The position numbers were made by a program, and so were the translations under genes. Shown here in pieces: positions 42,606 through 52,163 of a DNA stretch of 64,000 bases. Location of the stretch: positions 124,001 to 188,000 of the forward strand of contig NZ_SCFN01000008.1 of the NCBI RefSeq assembly GCF_004138285.1, read 5' to 3'. The notes beneath the pieces are model-generated. The model was given only the letters and a program-made list of their open reading frames with translations, ran no database searches and was not told the origin of the DNA. The stretch is from Gottfriedia acidiceleris (GTDB taxonomy: Bacteria > Bacillota > Bacilli > Bacillales > Bacillaceae_G). The stretch's first letter is position 1; each line of letters begins with the position of its first letter.

Positions 42606-42884
42606 TTAATAGTAGTAATAAGGGGGAGGACAATAGTATCCTGGCGGGCAATAATAAGGATAGTAATAAGGGCGCCAAAATAATGAAGAAGCTAAGAAAA
42701 ATGGGAAAAATGGACGGAAAAACGGACGGAAGAACGGACGACCGAATCCAAATCCAAACCCAGGTCTACCGAATCCAAATCCTGGTCTACCAAATCCACC
42801 GAATCCACCATGAAAGCCTCCGAATCCACCGTGTCCAAAGCCACCACCAAATCCATGCGGACGATACTCATGTTCATTCGACAT
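42606..42884 (-). CDS. Gly/Phe/Tyr/Pro-rich low-complexity protein
   Basis: Product of 92 residues. After a short polar start (MSNEHEYRPHG) come repeated Gly-Phe units (GFGGGFGHGGFGGFHGGFGG), FGRPGFGF repeats, a FFRPFF repeat, and a Tyr/Pro/Cys tail PYYYPYYCPPGYYC. No enzyme family is recognised. The composition recalls spore-coat or exosporium-associated proteins of Bacillus, but this is only a resemblance. AGGAGG lies upstream of the ATG on the minus strand, and the opposite-strand ORFs arise from its biased composition. Confidence 0.72.
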   Translation of the reverse strand: MSNEHEYRPHGFGGGFGHGGFGGFHGGFGGFGRPGFGFGRPGFGFGFGRPFFRPFFRPFFPFFLASSLFWRPYYYPYYCPPGYYCPPPYYYY

Positions 42885-43021
42885 ATAAAAAACCTCCTTT
42901 ACTTATGAGTCTTACATAATCAAAATATGCAGGACAAAAGTGGAAGGTTTGGGCATATTATATTTTAAACTGAATTAGAAAATTAGAATTATTTAATACA
43001 ATACTTTCAATTTATTAAAAC

Positions 43022-44443
43022 TTAATCATTCAATAAATTAAACTTACGAATACGATATTGTAAATTTTGTCTACTGATGCCTAATTTTTTTGCAGCCTGT
43101 GTAATATTGCCGTTATGATCATTTAAAACATTTATAATATGTTGTTTTTCTTTGTTCATTAAAGTATTTTTTAAATTTGATTTGTCATCTATTGATTCTG
43201 GTTGATGTAATGTAACATCTCTATTTTGTTGAACGATTGGAGTAGTACTTGTATTTCTTTTTTCATTAAAAAACCTAGATGATAAATGCGTTGCGGATAT
43301 AGTTGTTTCATTTTCTACTAAGTTCATTGCACCTTCGATCATATGTTCAAGTTCGCGTATATTACCTGGCCAGTTATGATTCAGGAAGAAATTTGCTACA
43401 TTTTCATCTAAATTAGTTACCCGATGGCCGAAAAGACGATTATATTTTTGAATAAAGAAGTTTGCTAACAACAATATATCTTCGAAGCGTTCACGTAGTG
43501 GCGGTAGAAATAATGAAACGACACTTAGACGGTAATATAAGTCTTTACGTAAATGATTATTCGCGATTGCTTCAATAGGGTCTTCGTTTATCGTAGCGAT
43601 AATTCGGACATCTAATTCTTTTTCGTTAATATCACCAATTCTTCTAACTTTGCGTTCTTGAATTACCCTTAAAAGTTTAGCCTGTAAGTTAGGGCTAAGT
43701 GAATTAATTTCATCTAATAATAATGTTCCACCATTTGCCTCTTCAAACAATCCAGGCTTATCGATTGCTCCAGTAAATGCGCCTTTTTTTGTCCCAAAAA
43801 GTATACTTTCAATTAAGGATTCTGGAAGTGCGGCGCAATTTTGAGAAATGAATGGCTTTGTTGCTCTTTTACTAGCATTATGAATACTTTGAGCGAATAG
43901 TTCTTTACCTGTTCCAGTTTCTCCTACAATTAAAACGGATGATGAAGTTTTGGCAGATCTTTTTGCATCTTCAATTATGCTTTTAAATGAACCGGATGTT
44001 CCGATTAATTGTTCAAATGTATAACGTGTATTTCGATTTTGAAGAATACCTTCCTGAACTGATTGCTTTAATTCCGTCACGTCGTGAACCATTTCAATAG
44101 CCCCGATAATTTTATTTTCTTTCATTATTGGGTAAGTATCATTGATTGTCGTAACTTCTTTTCCTTTATTATTAAAATAAGATTGTTTAATATTTTTTCG
44201 TACTTTACCTTTTTGGAGGGCTTCAAGTAAAGTGCTCGATTGGTTCTTTTGAAACGTGAAGACATCTAAAAGATTTTTATGTAAGACATCCTCTTCATTC
44301 ATCATTTCGATTTCCATCATTTTGCGGTTATACACCATTGTATTTGCTTCTTGATCAACTACATGTATACCGATATCTATTTCTTCTAATATTAATTGTA
44401 ATAATTCATCAACAGCTAAAAAGTTTTGCTTATCATTTTTCAT
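43022..44443 (-). CDS. rocR: Sigma-54-dependent activator RocR
   Basis: Product of 473 residues: an N-terminal PAS domain (ILEEIDIGIHVVDQEANTMV), a central AAA+ domain with Walker A GETGTGKELFA, the sigma-54 contact loop GAFTGA, Walker B GGTLLLDEINSL, and a Fis-type HTH at the end (NITQAAKKLGISRQNLQYRI). In B. subtilis RocR activates the roc genes with ornithine or citrulline as signal. It is divergent from rocD across a 330-base gap with a sigma-54 promoter and palindromic upstream sites. ATG 44443 is chosen because GAGAG is 7 bases upstream; the frame extends to 44485. Confidence 0.9.
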   Translation of the reverse strand: MKNDKQNFLAVDELLQLILEEIDIGIHVVDQEANTMVYNRKMMEIEMMNEEDVLHKNLLDVFTFQKNQSSTLLEALQKGKVRKNIKQSYFNNKGKEVTTINDTYPIMKENKIIGAIEMVHDVTELKQSVQEGILQNRNTRYTFEQLIGTSGSFKSIIEDAKRSAKTSSSVLIVGETGTGKELFAQSIHNASKRATKPFISQNCAALPESLIESILFGTKKGAFTGAIDKPGLFEEANGGTLLLDEINSLSPNLQAKLLRVIQERKVRRIGDINEKELDVRIIATINEDPIEAIANNHLRKDLYYRLSVVSLFLPPLRERFEDILLLANFFIQKYNRLFGHRVTNLDENVANFFLNHNWPGNIRELEHMIEGAMNLVENETTISATHLSSRFFNEKRNTSTTPIVQQNRDVTLHQPESIDDKSNLKNTLMNKEKQHIINVLNDHNGNITQAAKKLGISRQNLQYRIRKFNLLND

Positions 44444-44562
44444 ATAATTCTCTCTTTTCATTATAACAATAGAAAAAATTTGCACTTCTAACTATTTTTG
44501 GTAAGATAAAAAGGCAGTTTTTTTCTGAATGTGCTAATTTTCTTTGTTAATCGTTTTTTTGC

Positions 44563-44621
44563 TGCAAATATTCTATGCATATTTTAATTAATTTTGCGCC
44601 TGAATGCAAAAATATTTTGCG
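44563..44621. promoter_or_regulatory. Two candidate RocR upstream activating sites
   Basis: TGCAAATATTCTATGCA (44563-44579) and ATGCAAAAATATTTTGCG (44604-44621) are dyads of the TGCAAAA...TTTTGCA type recognised by RocR in B. subtilis. They lie 85-145 bases upstream of the sigma-54 promoter of rocD. Confidence 0.65.
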
Positions 44622-44704
44622 GTAAATTGAAAACGGTATCATGCTTAAGGGTGAATAACGTTAAGAATAAGTACATTTTGTGAATTTTAATTTATTTAAC
44701 ATGT

Positions 44705-44721
44705 TTGGCACGGAAATTGCT
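44705..44721 (+). promoter_or_regulatory. Sigma-54 (-24/-12) promoter of rocDG
   Basis: TTGGCACGGAAATTGCT matches the sigma-54 consensus (TGGCAC, five bases, TTGC) exactly, 50 bases before the rocD start. Confidence 0.92.
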
Positions 44722-44770
44722 TATTCTTTTAGTAAGAAACTAAAAATTAATCAATATTGGGGGAACTCAA

Positions 44771-45982
44771 ATGACAACTAATTCTCAAAAGATTATTGAC
44801 CAAACAAATCAATATGGCGCAAATAACTATCATCCACTTCCAGTAGTAATCGCTAAAGCTGAAGGTATTTGGGTAACAGACCCTGAGGGTAACAGATATT
44901 TAGATATGTTAAGCGCATATTCTTCTGTAAACCAAGGACATCGTCATCCTAAAATTATCCAAGCTTTAAAAGATCAAGCTGACAAAGTTACATTAACTTC
45001 TCGTGCTTTCTATAGTGAAAATATGGGTGAGTGGTATGAAAAGGTAGCAAAAGTTACTAACAAAGATATGATTTTACCTATGAACACTGGTGCTGAAGCT
45101 GTTGAGACAGCTATTAAAGCTGCTAGAAGATGGGCTTATGATGTTAAAGGTGTAGAAGAAAACCAAGCAGAAATTATTGCTTGTGTTGGAAACTTCCATG
45201 GTCGTACGATGGCTGCAGTTTCTTTATCATCAGAAAAAGACTATCAACGTGGATTTGGACCATTCTTACCAGGAATTAAGTTAATTCCTTATGGTGATAT
45301 TGAAGCATTAAAAGCTGCAATTACGCCTAATACTGCTGCATTCTTAATCGAACCAATTCAAGGTGAAGCTGGTATTAATATCCCTAAAGAGGGATTCTTA
45401 CCTGAAGTAGCTGAAGTTTGTAAAAACGAAAACGTATTATTTATTGCAGATGAAATTCAAACAGGTTTATGCAGAACTGGTAAAACTTTTGCATGTGATT
45501 GGGATGGCGTAACTCCTGATATGTACATTTTAGGTAAAGCACTTGGTGGCGGAGTATTCCCAATTTCATGTGTTGCTGCAAATCGTTCAATCTTAGGCGT
45601 ATTTGAGCCAGGTTCTCACGGATCTACATTTGGTGGAAATCCATTAGCTTGTGCAGTTTCTGTAGCTGCTTTAGAAGTTTTAGAAGAAGAGAAGTTAGCT
45701 GAGCGTTCAAATGAGCTTGGAAACTACTTTATGGAAAAATTAAAAGAAATCGATCATCCTCATATTAAAGAAGTTAGAGGACGTGGATTATTTATTGGTG
45801 TAGAACTTCATGTACCAGCACGTGTTTATTGTGAAGCATTAAAGAAACAAGGTTTATTATGTAAAGAAACACATGATACAGTAATTCGTTTTGCACCACC
45901 ATTAATTATTTCAAAAGAAGATTTAGACTGGTCAATTCAACAAATTAACGAAGTATTTAGCCAATATAAAGCAACTGTATAA
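44771..45982 (+). CDS. rocD: Ornithine aminotransferase
   Basis: Product of 403 residues, a class III PLP aminotransferase that converts ornithine to glutamate semialdehyde in arginine breakdown. Characteristic pieces are [68 protein letters not shown] and the PLP-Lys in [14 protein letters not shown]. It follows a perfect sigma-54 promoter and starts with GGGGG upstream. rocG follows after 14 bases. Confidence 0.94.
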   Translation: MTTNSQKIIDQTNQYGANNYHPLPVVIAKAEGIWVTDPEGNRYLDMLSAYSSVNQGHRHPKIIQALKDQADKVTLTSRAFYSENMGEWYEKVAKVTNKDMILPMNTGAEAVETAIKAARRWAYDVKGVEENQAEIIACVGNFHGRTMAAVSLSSEKDYQRGFGPFLPGIKLIPYGDIEALKAAITPNTAAFLIEPIQGEAGINIPKEGFLPEVAEVCKNENVLFIADEIQTGLCRTGKTFACDWDGVTPDMYILGKALGGGVFPISCVAANRSILGVFEPGSHGSTFGGNPLACAVSVAALEVLEEEKLAERSNELGNYFMEKLKEIDHPHIKEVRGRGLFIGVELHVPARVYCEALKKQGLLCKETHDTVIRFAPPLIISKEDLDWSIQQINEVFSQYKATV

Positions 45983-45996
45983 ATGGAGCGATAAAA

Positions 45997-47283
45997 ATGA
46001 CAACTACAATCCCACAAAATGAAGTACAAAACAAAATCAAAGAAGAAGGCAGAGAGTTAATTGAGTCTACTCAAGAAGTAATCTCAGAAGCACTTCATAA
46101 ACTTGGTTATTCAAAAGAACTTTATGAGTTATTAAAAGAACCATTACGATTTTTAACAGTTCAAATTCCGGTAAGAATGGATGATGGCTCAGTGAAAATT
46201 TTCACTGGCTATCGTTCACAACATAATGATTCTGTAGGTCCAACAAAGGGTGGAATTCGTTTCCATCCTGAGGTTAATGAGGACGAAGTAAAAGCTTTAT
46301 CAATGTGGATGAGCTTAAAATGCGGTATCGTTGATTTACCATACGGTGGGGGAAAAGGCGGTATCATTTGTGATCCAAGAAAAATGTCAATTTTTGAGTT
46401 AGAGCGTTTAAGTAGAGGATATGTTCGTGCAATTAGCCAAATCGTTGGACCAACAAAGGATATTCCTGCTCCAGACGTATATACTAACCCACAAATCATG
46501 GCTTGGATGATGGATGAATATAGTAGAATTCAAGAATTTGATTCTCCTGGTTTTATTACTGGTAAACCACTTGTATTAGGTGGATCAGAGGGACGTGAAA
46601 CAGCTACAGCTCAAGGTGTTACAATTTGTATCGAAGAGGCTGCTAAACGTAAGGGAATCGATTTAAAGGGTGCTAGTGTCATTGTTCAAGGATTTGGAAA
46701 TGCGGGTAGCTTCTTAGCGAAGTTCATGATTGAAGCAGGTGCAAAGGTAGTCGGTATTTCTGATGCACTTGGCGCATTATACGATCCAGACGGTTTAGAT
46801 ATTCATAGCTTACTAGAAAAAAGAGATAGCTTCGGAACGATAACAAACTTATTTACTGATGTAATTTCGAATAAAGAATTACTTGAAAAACCTTGTGATA
46901 TTTTAGTTCCAGCTGCAATTTCAAACCAAATTACAATTGAAAATGCTCACAATATTAAAGCATCAATCGTAGTTGAAGCTGCAAATGGTCCTACTACTCT
47001 AGAAGCTACTAAAATATTAACAGAGCGCGGAATTTTACTAGTTCCAGACGTACTAGCAAGTGCTGGTGGAGTTTCTGTTTCTTATTTTGAGTGGGTTCAA
47101 AATAACCAAGGTTACTACTGGTCTGATGAAGAAGTTGCTCAAAAACTTCGTAACAAAATGGTGCGTTCATTTGATAGTGTTTACCAAACTTCAGTTAATC
47201 GCAAAGTAAATATGAGATTAGCGGCATATATGGTTGGTATTCGCAAAATGGCGGAAGCGTCTCGTTTCCGTGGATGGGTTTAA
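45997..47283 (+). CDS. rocG: NAD-specific glutamate dehydrogenase
   Basis: Product of 428 residues that deaminates glutamate to 2-oxoglutarate. The catalytic Lys lies in [20 protein letters not shown] and the P-G-G-G-K stretch ([14 protein letters not shown]); the dinucleotide fold is [16 protein letters not shown]. It is cotranscribed with rocD, completing the route ornithine to glutamate to 2-oxoglutarate. A GC-containing dyad at 47299-47325 follows. Confidence 0.93.
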   Translation: MTTTIPQNEVQNKIKEEGRELIESTQEVISEALHKLGYSKELYELLKEPLRFLTVQIPVRMDDGSVKIFTGYRSQHNDSVGPTKGGIRFHPEVNEDEVKALSMWMSLKCGIVDLPYGGGKGGIICDPRKMSIFELERLSRGYVRAISQIVGPTKDIPAPDVYTNPQIMAWMMDEYSRIQEFDSPGFITGKPLVLGGSEGRETATAQGVTICIEEAAKRKGIDLKGASVIVQGFGNAGSFLAKFMIEAGAKVVGISDALGALYDPDGLDIHSLLEKRDSFGTITNLFTDVISNKELLEKPCDILVPAAISNQITIENAHNIKASIVVEAANGPTTLEATKILTERGILLVPDVLASAGGVSVSYFEWVQNNQGYYWSDEEVAQKLRNKMVRSFDSVYQTSVNRKVNMRLAAYMVGIRKMAEASRFRGWV

Positions 47284-47298
47284 TAGACTAATAGGTTT

Positions 47299-47325
47299 GC
47301 TCCAGATGAAAATTTCATCTGGAGC
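47299..47325 (+). terminator. Dyad after rocG, possible weak terminator
   Basis: GCTCCAGATGAAA pairs perfectly with TTTCATCTGGAGC but only ACTTATATTG follows, so read-through into the permease gene is possible. Confidence 0.5.
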
Positions 47326-47549
47326 ACTTATATTGTATTGACAGATAATAAACTCTATTTTTATAATTAAGATATTATTTCGGTACAATAAGTTTGTATA
47401 CGCTTACAGATATTATCTGAAAATTTAGTCTTAAGATACGTTGATTTAGAGCGCTTTAGTGTTCATTAAGAAAATAAGTGAACTTATATTCTGTTATATC
47501 AGAATATTTTAACTTATACGCACAATTTACATCTAGAGGAGGGACTTTC

Positions 47550-48956
47550 ATGAAACAACAAGAACAGGGGTTAAAGAAAGAGCTTAAAAGTAGACACTTG
47601 TTTATGATTGCTCTTGGGGGAGTAATTGGGACAGGTTTGTTTATGGGATCAGGCTATACAATTAGTGAAGCTGGCCCAGGTGGAGCAATATTAGCCTACT
47701 TAGTAGGTGGAATAGTAATGTATTTAACAATGCTATGTTTAGGAGAATTAGCAGTTAATTTACCAGATGCTGGTTCTTATCAAACTTATGCAACTAAATA
47801 TATCTCACCAGCGTCAGGCTATGTAGTTGGATGGATGGCATGGTTAAACTGGTCGGTAACAATCGGTTTAGAGTTAATTACAGTTAGTATGTTAATGAAG
47901 AGATGGTTTCCAGATGTATCGACTTGGATCTGGTGTGTAGTATTTGGTGTAATATTATTCTCAGTAAATGCACTTTCAACGAGATCCTTTGCTGAAGTTG
48001 AGTTTTGGTTTGCAAGTATTAAAGTAGTAACAATTGTTCTTTTTATTATTTTAGGTGGAGCAGTAATGTTTGGCATTGTACCAATGGAAGGGACAAAGGC
48101 TCCAATGCTTTCTAACTTTACAGACCACGGCGGGCTTTTCCCGAATGGCTTTTTAGCGATTATGGTCACAATGGTTGCAGTTAACTTCTCATTCCAGGGA
48201 AGTGAATTAGTAGGGATTGCAGCTGGTGAAAGTGAAGATCCAGCAAAAGCTGTACCTAAAGCAATTAATAACACTGTATGGCGAATTCTAGTATTCTTTA
48301 TTTTATCAATATTTGTTTTAGCAGGCTTATTCCCTTGGGAGAAAGCTGGCTTAGTAGATAGTCCATTCGTAGTAGTATTTGATAACATCGGTATTCCATA
48401 TGCAGCAGATATTATGAACTTTGTTATTATTACAGCAGTTCTATCAGTTGCTAACTCAGGTTTATACGCAACATCTCGTATGATGTATTCAATGGCTCAA
48501 AAAGGAATGGTTAGTTCGAAATTAGGAAAACTAACTAAAAAAGGTGTACCTTTAAACGCTTTAACTTTTAGTATGTTTTTTGGATGTTTATCTCTATTAA
48601 GTGGAATTTACGCAGAAGACACGGTTTATCTATGGTTACTATCAATTGCAGGATTTGGCTGCTTATTTGTTTGGGCAAGCATCGCATTATCAAATCTTTT
48701 AGGTAGAAAGAAATACATTCAAGAAGGTGGAAAATTAGAGGATTTAAAATATAAAACGCCTCTTTATCCAATCGTTCCAATCGTTGCTTTTGTTTTAAAT
48801 GTAGCTGTAATTATTAGCCTTGCATTTATCCCAGACCAACGCATTGCATTGTATTGTGGTGTTCCATTTATGATTGCATGTTTAATTTATTATCACTTCT
48901 CTGCTAAGCATAAAATTGAAAAACACGAGCAAGAAGAGAGTAAAAAAGTAAGTTAA
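47550..48956 (+). CDS. rocE: Amino acid permease of the RocE/RocC type
   Basis: Product of 468 residues with twelve membrane helices of the APC superfamily: RHLFMIALGGVIGTGLFMGS, AGPGGAILAYLVGGIVMYLT, FQGSELVGIAAGESEDPAKA and ANSGLYATSRMMYSMAQKGM. It closely matches B. subtilis RocE/RocC (arginine and ornithine uptake), fitting its place after rocDG. RocC and RocE cannot be told apart by eye. ATG 47550 has AGAGGAGGG upstream; the frame opens at 47478 without such a signal. No sigma-54 promoter was seen directly in front. Confidence 0.88.
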   Translation: MKQQEQGLKKELKSRHLFMIALGGVIGTGLFMGSGYTISEAGPGGAILAYLVGGIVMYLTMLCLGELAVNLPDAGSYQTYATKYISPASGYVVGWMAWLNWSVTIGLELITVSMLMKRWFPDVSTWIWCVVFGVILFSVNALSTRSFAEVEFWFASIKVVTIVLFIILGGAVMFGIVPMEGTKAPMLSNFTDHGGLFPNGFLAIMVTMVAVNFSFQGSELVGIAAGESEDPAKAVPKAINNTVWRILVFFILSIFVLAGLFPWEKAGLVDSPFVVVFDNIGIPYAADIMNFVIITAVLSVANSGLYATSRMMYSMAQKGMVSSKLGKLTKKGVPLNALTFSMFFGCLSLLSGIYAEDTVYLWLLSIAGFGCLFVWASIALSNLLGRKKYIQEGGKLEDLKYKTPLYPIVPIVAFVLNVAVIISLAFIPDQRIALYCGVPFMIACLIYYHFSAKHKIEKHEQEESKKVS

Positions 48957-48990
48957 TAATAGTTTTGAGATTGTCTCAAAAATTGGTTAA

Positions 48991-49026
48991 AACTCGCTAG
49001 TAAGTTACTACTAGCGAGTTTTTTGT
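48991..49026 (+). terminator. Terminator after the permease gene
   Basis: AACTCGCTAGTA pairs with TACTAGCGAGTT, followed by six T residues. Confidence 0.9.
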
Positions 49027-49191
49027 GTTTTCTTGGATTGTGGTTGTGTTGTTAAATTAGGTTTAGGATTAATAGAGTCGGTTTTAGATTATTGAATAAA
49101 AATTACTGCTTTATTAACAAAGTTCACAATTTTATCAACAAAGTGCTTATTTAGTTAATATTTTTTTGATTTTGAAGAGGAGAATGGCTAC

Positions 49192-49383
49192 TTATCCACT
49201 GTTTTCTGATGACCCTATTACTGTTTTCAACTGATCCTGCATTAAATATCAACAATTGTTCGCAGGTACTTGTTAATAACCTATCAGTCATTCAATACAG
49301 AAAGGAAGGGGGGAGTTACTTATCCACAATTTTACTGTTATTGCTATGCATTCTTTAAAACTAAAAGGGATGAGTTATACACA
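49192..49383 (+). promoter_or_regulatory. Cluster of three DnaA-box-like sequences
   Basis: TTATCCACT (49192-49200, one mismatch), TTATCCACA (49320-49328) and TTATACACA (49375-49383) fit the DnaA box TTATNCACA and share one orientation in a 190-base gene-free stretch. The region 49027-49384 holds no gene. Confidence 0.5.
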
Positions 49384-49384
49384 T

Positions 49385-49437
49385 AAAAAAGAACTGTCCC
49401 AAAAGTACATAGACTTATGAGACAGCTACATTTTTAT
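49385..49437 (-). terminator. Terminator of the peptide transporter operon
   Basis: On the minus strand AGCTGTCTCATAAGT pairs with ACTTTTGGGACAGTT (two mismatches), followed by TTTTTTATG; it lies just past the oppA stop. Confidence 0.78.
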
Positions 49438-49440
49438 TGC

Positions 49441-51219
49441 TTATTTATTTTTTTCAGACTCTGCACTTGTTACAGTGATGTCTTGTAAGTGACCTTGGAA
49501 GCCTTGACCAGCTGTTAAGTCGTAGCCTTTAACGCGCTTATTAACTCCATCTAAACCGAAGCGGAATAGAGTAGGGATAACTGGCACTTCATCATTTACA
49601 AGCTCTTGCCACTTATCGTATACTTCTTGACGGTATTTTTCATCAAATGCTTTTGCTGAAATACCTTCTTTTAACAGTTTATCATTGTCGTCATTTACCC
49701 AGCGAACGTAGTTGAATGGTGCATTTTTCGCCCAAATTCCAGATGGATCTGGGTCAGAACCTGTTCCCCAAGCAGCTGCGAAAATATCGATTTTTGGATT
49801 ATCTTTTTCTACCATATCGTAGAATGAGTTGAACTCATGTAAACGTCCATCTAATAATTGAACATCTAAGCCAACTTCTTTCCAAGATTGTAAGTAGAAT
49901 TGTGCTAATGGTTCAGCGATATCGCCACCACTCATAGAAGCGAAGTTGATTTTAAATGGTTTTCCGTTTGGATCTTCACGTAATCCATCTCCAGTTACAT
50001 CTTTGTAACCAGCATCGTCTAGTAATTTTTTAGCTTTTTCAGGATCATGAGTATATCCTTTTAATGCTTTATCAAAGTATTTAGGGAATGATGGTGGAAT
50101 TACAGAAGTTGCAGGCACTCGTAATCCTTTGTATAATTTTTCCCCAACTGCTTTATTATCAAGGGCAAAAGCCATTGCTTGACGTACACGCTTATCTTGG
50201 AATTTTGGATTATCCATTACGTTTACACCATTTTTCGCATCGTAATGACCTAATTTAAATCCGATATAAGAGTAAGCTAACTCTGTTTTACCGATTAATT
50301 GAATATTTTTTAACTTTTTAGCTTGATCATACTGGTCAGCTGAAACAGAAGCGATATCGATATCTCCATTTGCTAGAGAAGATGTAGCAATAGTTGGATT
50401 AACAACTTTTAAAAGTACACCGTCAAGTTTTGGAGCACCGTTCCAGTAATCTTTATTCGCTTCAAACTCTACAGCTTCACCTGGAGTGATCTTTTTAATT
50501 TTAAATGGTCCAAAGCCGATAGGAGCTTTACGAATTTGGTCAGATGATGCTAATTTATCGACTGGAACATTGCCTAAATATTTTTTAGGTAGTGGGTTAG
50601 TCCATAATCCAGTAAGTACTGATGGATTTGCTTCTTTAAACGTAATTGAAATGTTGTGATCATCAATTACTTTAACACCTGAAATATTCTTTGCCTTACC
50701 GTTATGGTAATCTTCCATACCTTCAATCATAGACATTTGTGAATCATAGCGTACACCAGTGTATTTTGGACTTCCAATTACAAGGTATGAGTATTCTAAG
50801 TCTGACGCTGTAACAGGATCACCATTATGCCATTTTACATTATCGCGAATTGTTAAAGTGATTGTCTTTTTATCATCGCTTAATTTGTATGTAGCAGCAC
50901 CATCTTGGTCATAAATATAGTTTTCATCTGTTGAAAGAAGTGCTTCATCAAAGAATTGTAAAACTTGTGAATCCGGGTCGCCTTCATAAAATACTGTATT
51001 TAAGATACCTTCAAATGGCGTATCAGAAACTAGACCATATTTTAAAACGCCACCTGAGATTGATTTTTTGTTATTTGTTACTTTGATCGGAAAAGCAGCT
51101 TGATCGATTTGCTTAGTAGTAGTCGTAGTCTTTGTGTCGCCGCCTTTACATGCTGAAAGAATCATCATAGATACTGCCATTGCGCTTAATACTTTAGTAA
51201 AGCTTTTTGCATTTTTCAT
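49441..51219 (-). CDS. oppA: Oligopeptide ABC transporter substrate-binding lipoprotein
   Basis: Product of 592 residues. The lipobox MILSACKGG (Cys ~24) follows a basic, hydrophobic signal. The SBP_bac_5 domain shows KKTITLTIRDNVKWHNGDPV, SYLVIGSPKYTGVRYDS and PEKAKKLLDDAGYKD. It binds oligopeptides for the membrane permeases. It is the last gene of a minus-strand operon in the order ATPase D, ATPase F, permease B, permease C, receptor, unlike the A-B-C-D-F order of B. subtilis opp. Confidence 0.9.
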   Translation of the reverse strand: MKNAKSFTKVLSAMAVSMMILSACKGGDTKTTTTTKQIDQAAFPIKVTNNKKSISGGVLKYGLVSDTPFEGILNTVFYEGDPDSQVLQFFDEALLSTDENYIYDQDGAATYKLSDDKKTITLTIRDNVKWHNGDPVTASDLEYSYLVIGSPKYTGVRYDSQMSMIEGMEDYHNGKAKNISGVKVIDDHNISITFKEANPSVLTGLWTNPLPKKYLGNVPVDKLASSDQIRKAPIGFGPFKIKKITPGEAVEFEANKDYWNGAPKLDGVLLKVVNPTIATSSLANGDIDIASVSADQYDQAKKLKNIQLIGKTELAYSYIGFKLGHYDAKNGVNVMDNPKFQDKRVRQAMAFALDNKAVGEKLYKGLRVPATSVIPPSFPKYFDKALKGYTHDPEKAKKLLDDAGYKDVTGDGLREDPNGKPFKINFASMSGGDIAEPLAQFYLQSWKEVGLDVQLLDGRLHEFNSFYDMVEKDNPKIDIFAAAWGTGSDPDPSGIWAKNAPFNYVRWVNDDNDKLLKEGISAKAFDEKYRQEVYDKWQELVNDEVPVIPTLFRFGLDGVNKRVKGYDLTAGQGFQGHLQDITVTSAESEKNK

Positions 51220-51243
51220 ATTTCCACTCTCCTTAAAGGTTAA

Positions 51244-52149
51244 TTATCCTCTTCTTTGTCTAGCATCAGCTGCACGCTTTAGCGCTTCACCGATGAAATT
51301 TATACTCAGCATGAGCACTAAAATCATGCACGATGCAGGTAACCATATCCACAGCTTATTTTGTAAAACATCAGGATTTGTTGCATAACTAACTAGTGTT
51401 CCTAAACTTGGTGTACTTTCTGGTAAACCAAATCCAAGGAAGGTTAGACCAGATTCAATTCCAATATTTCCTGCTAGGTTTAAAGTGAATGCAACGATAA
51501 TTAATGAGCTTACATTTGGTAAAACGTGTGAGATAATGATTTTCCAATTCGGCGTGCCAATTGCTTTAGCTGCAGCCACATAATCTAATTCGCTCTCAGA
51601 TAACACTTTTGAACGAATTAACCTTGCTTTACCTGTCCATAAGAAAAGACTCATAATAAGGACAAAATTTATAATTGAAAATTTAGGTACAACTGTTACG
51701 AATACAATAATTAGCATTAATGTTGGTAAAGATAGGAAAAAGTCAATAATACGCATAACGACACTGTCTACCCAACCACCGAAATAGCCAGCTATTAAAC
51801 CTAGTGCTAGTCCCAGTAGATTTGTAATAATTGTGATAAAAAATCCAATAGTAAAAGAATTTCTAGTCCCAATTATTAATTGCCCAAATATATCGCGTCC
51901 CCCGTAGTCAGTACCTAACCAATGAGTAGAGGAAGGTGGCTGATAGATCGATAGAAAGTCGACTTTAACAATTTGATCTTGATCTAGAACAAGCGAAGTA
52001 CCATACACACTTATTATTATTAGGCCAAGCACGATAAGAGAACCTAAAGCTAACTTATCTCGTCTAAATTCTGCCCAAATGACACTAAATCCAGATGGAG
52101 TTTTTCGTTGCTCTGTAATATGAGTTTGATTTTCGATTTTTAATTCCAT
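51244..52149 (-). CDS. oppC: Oligopeptide ABC transporter permease (OppC-like)
   Basis: Product of 301 residues with about six membrane helices. The N-terminal OppC_N pattern FRRDKLALGSLIVLGLIIIS, the LGTDYGGRDIFGQLIIGTRN motif before the transporter core, and the EAA loop ELDYVAAAKAIGTPNWKIII are clear. ATG 52149 is preferred over GTG 52158 because GGTAGGTG sits 6 bases upstream. It lies between oppB and oppA. Confidence 0.9.
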   Translation of the reverse strand: MELKIENQTHITEQRKTPSGFSVIWAEFRRDKLALGSLIVLGLIIISVYGTSLVLDQDQIVKVDFLSIYQPPSSTHWLGTDYGGRDIFGQLIIGTRNSFTIGFFITIITNLLGLALGLIAGYFGGWVDSVVMRIIDFFLSLPTLMLIIVFVTVVPKFSIINFVLIMSLFLWTGKARLIRSKVLSESELDYVAAAKAIGTPNWKIIISHVLPNVSSLIIVAFTLNLAGNIGIESGLTFLGFGLPESTPSLGTLVSYATNPDVLQNKLWIWLPASCMILVLMLSINFIGEALKRAADARQRRG

Positions 52150-52163
52150 AAATTTCACCTACC

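Noticed and set aside
42683-42919. Second frames over the Gly/Phe/Tyr-rich gene
   Set aside because: Low-complexity codon repeats keep several frames open; only the minus-strand frame at 42606-42884 has a ribosome binding site.
49192-49383. Replication origin
   Set aside because: Three DnaA-like boxes only; no AT-rich unwinding element with initiator genes, and neighbours are metabolic genes.
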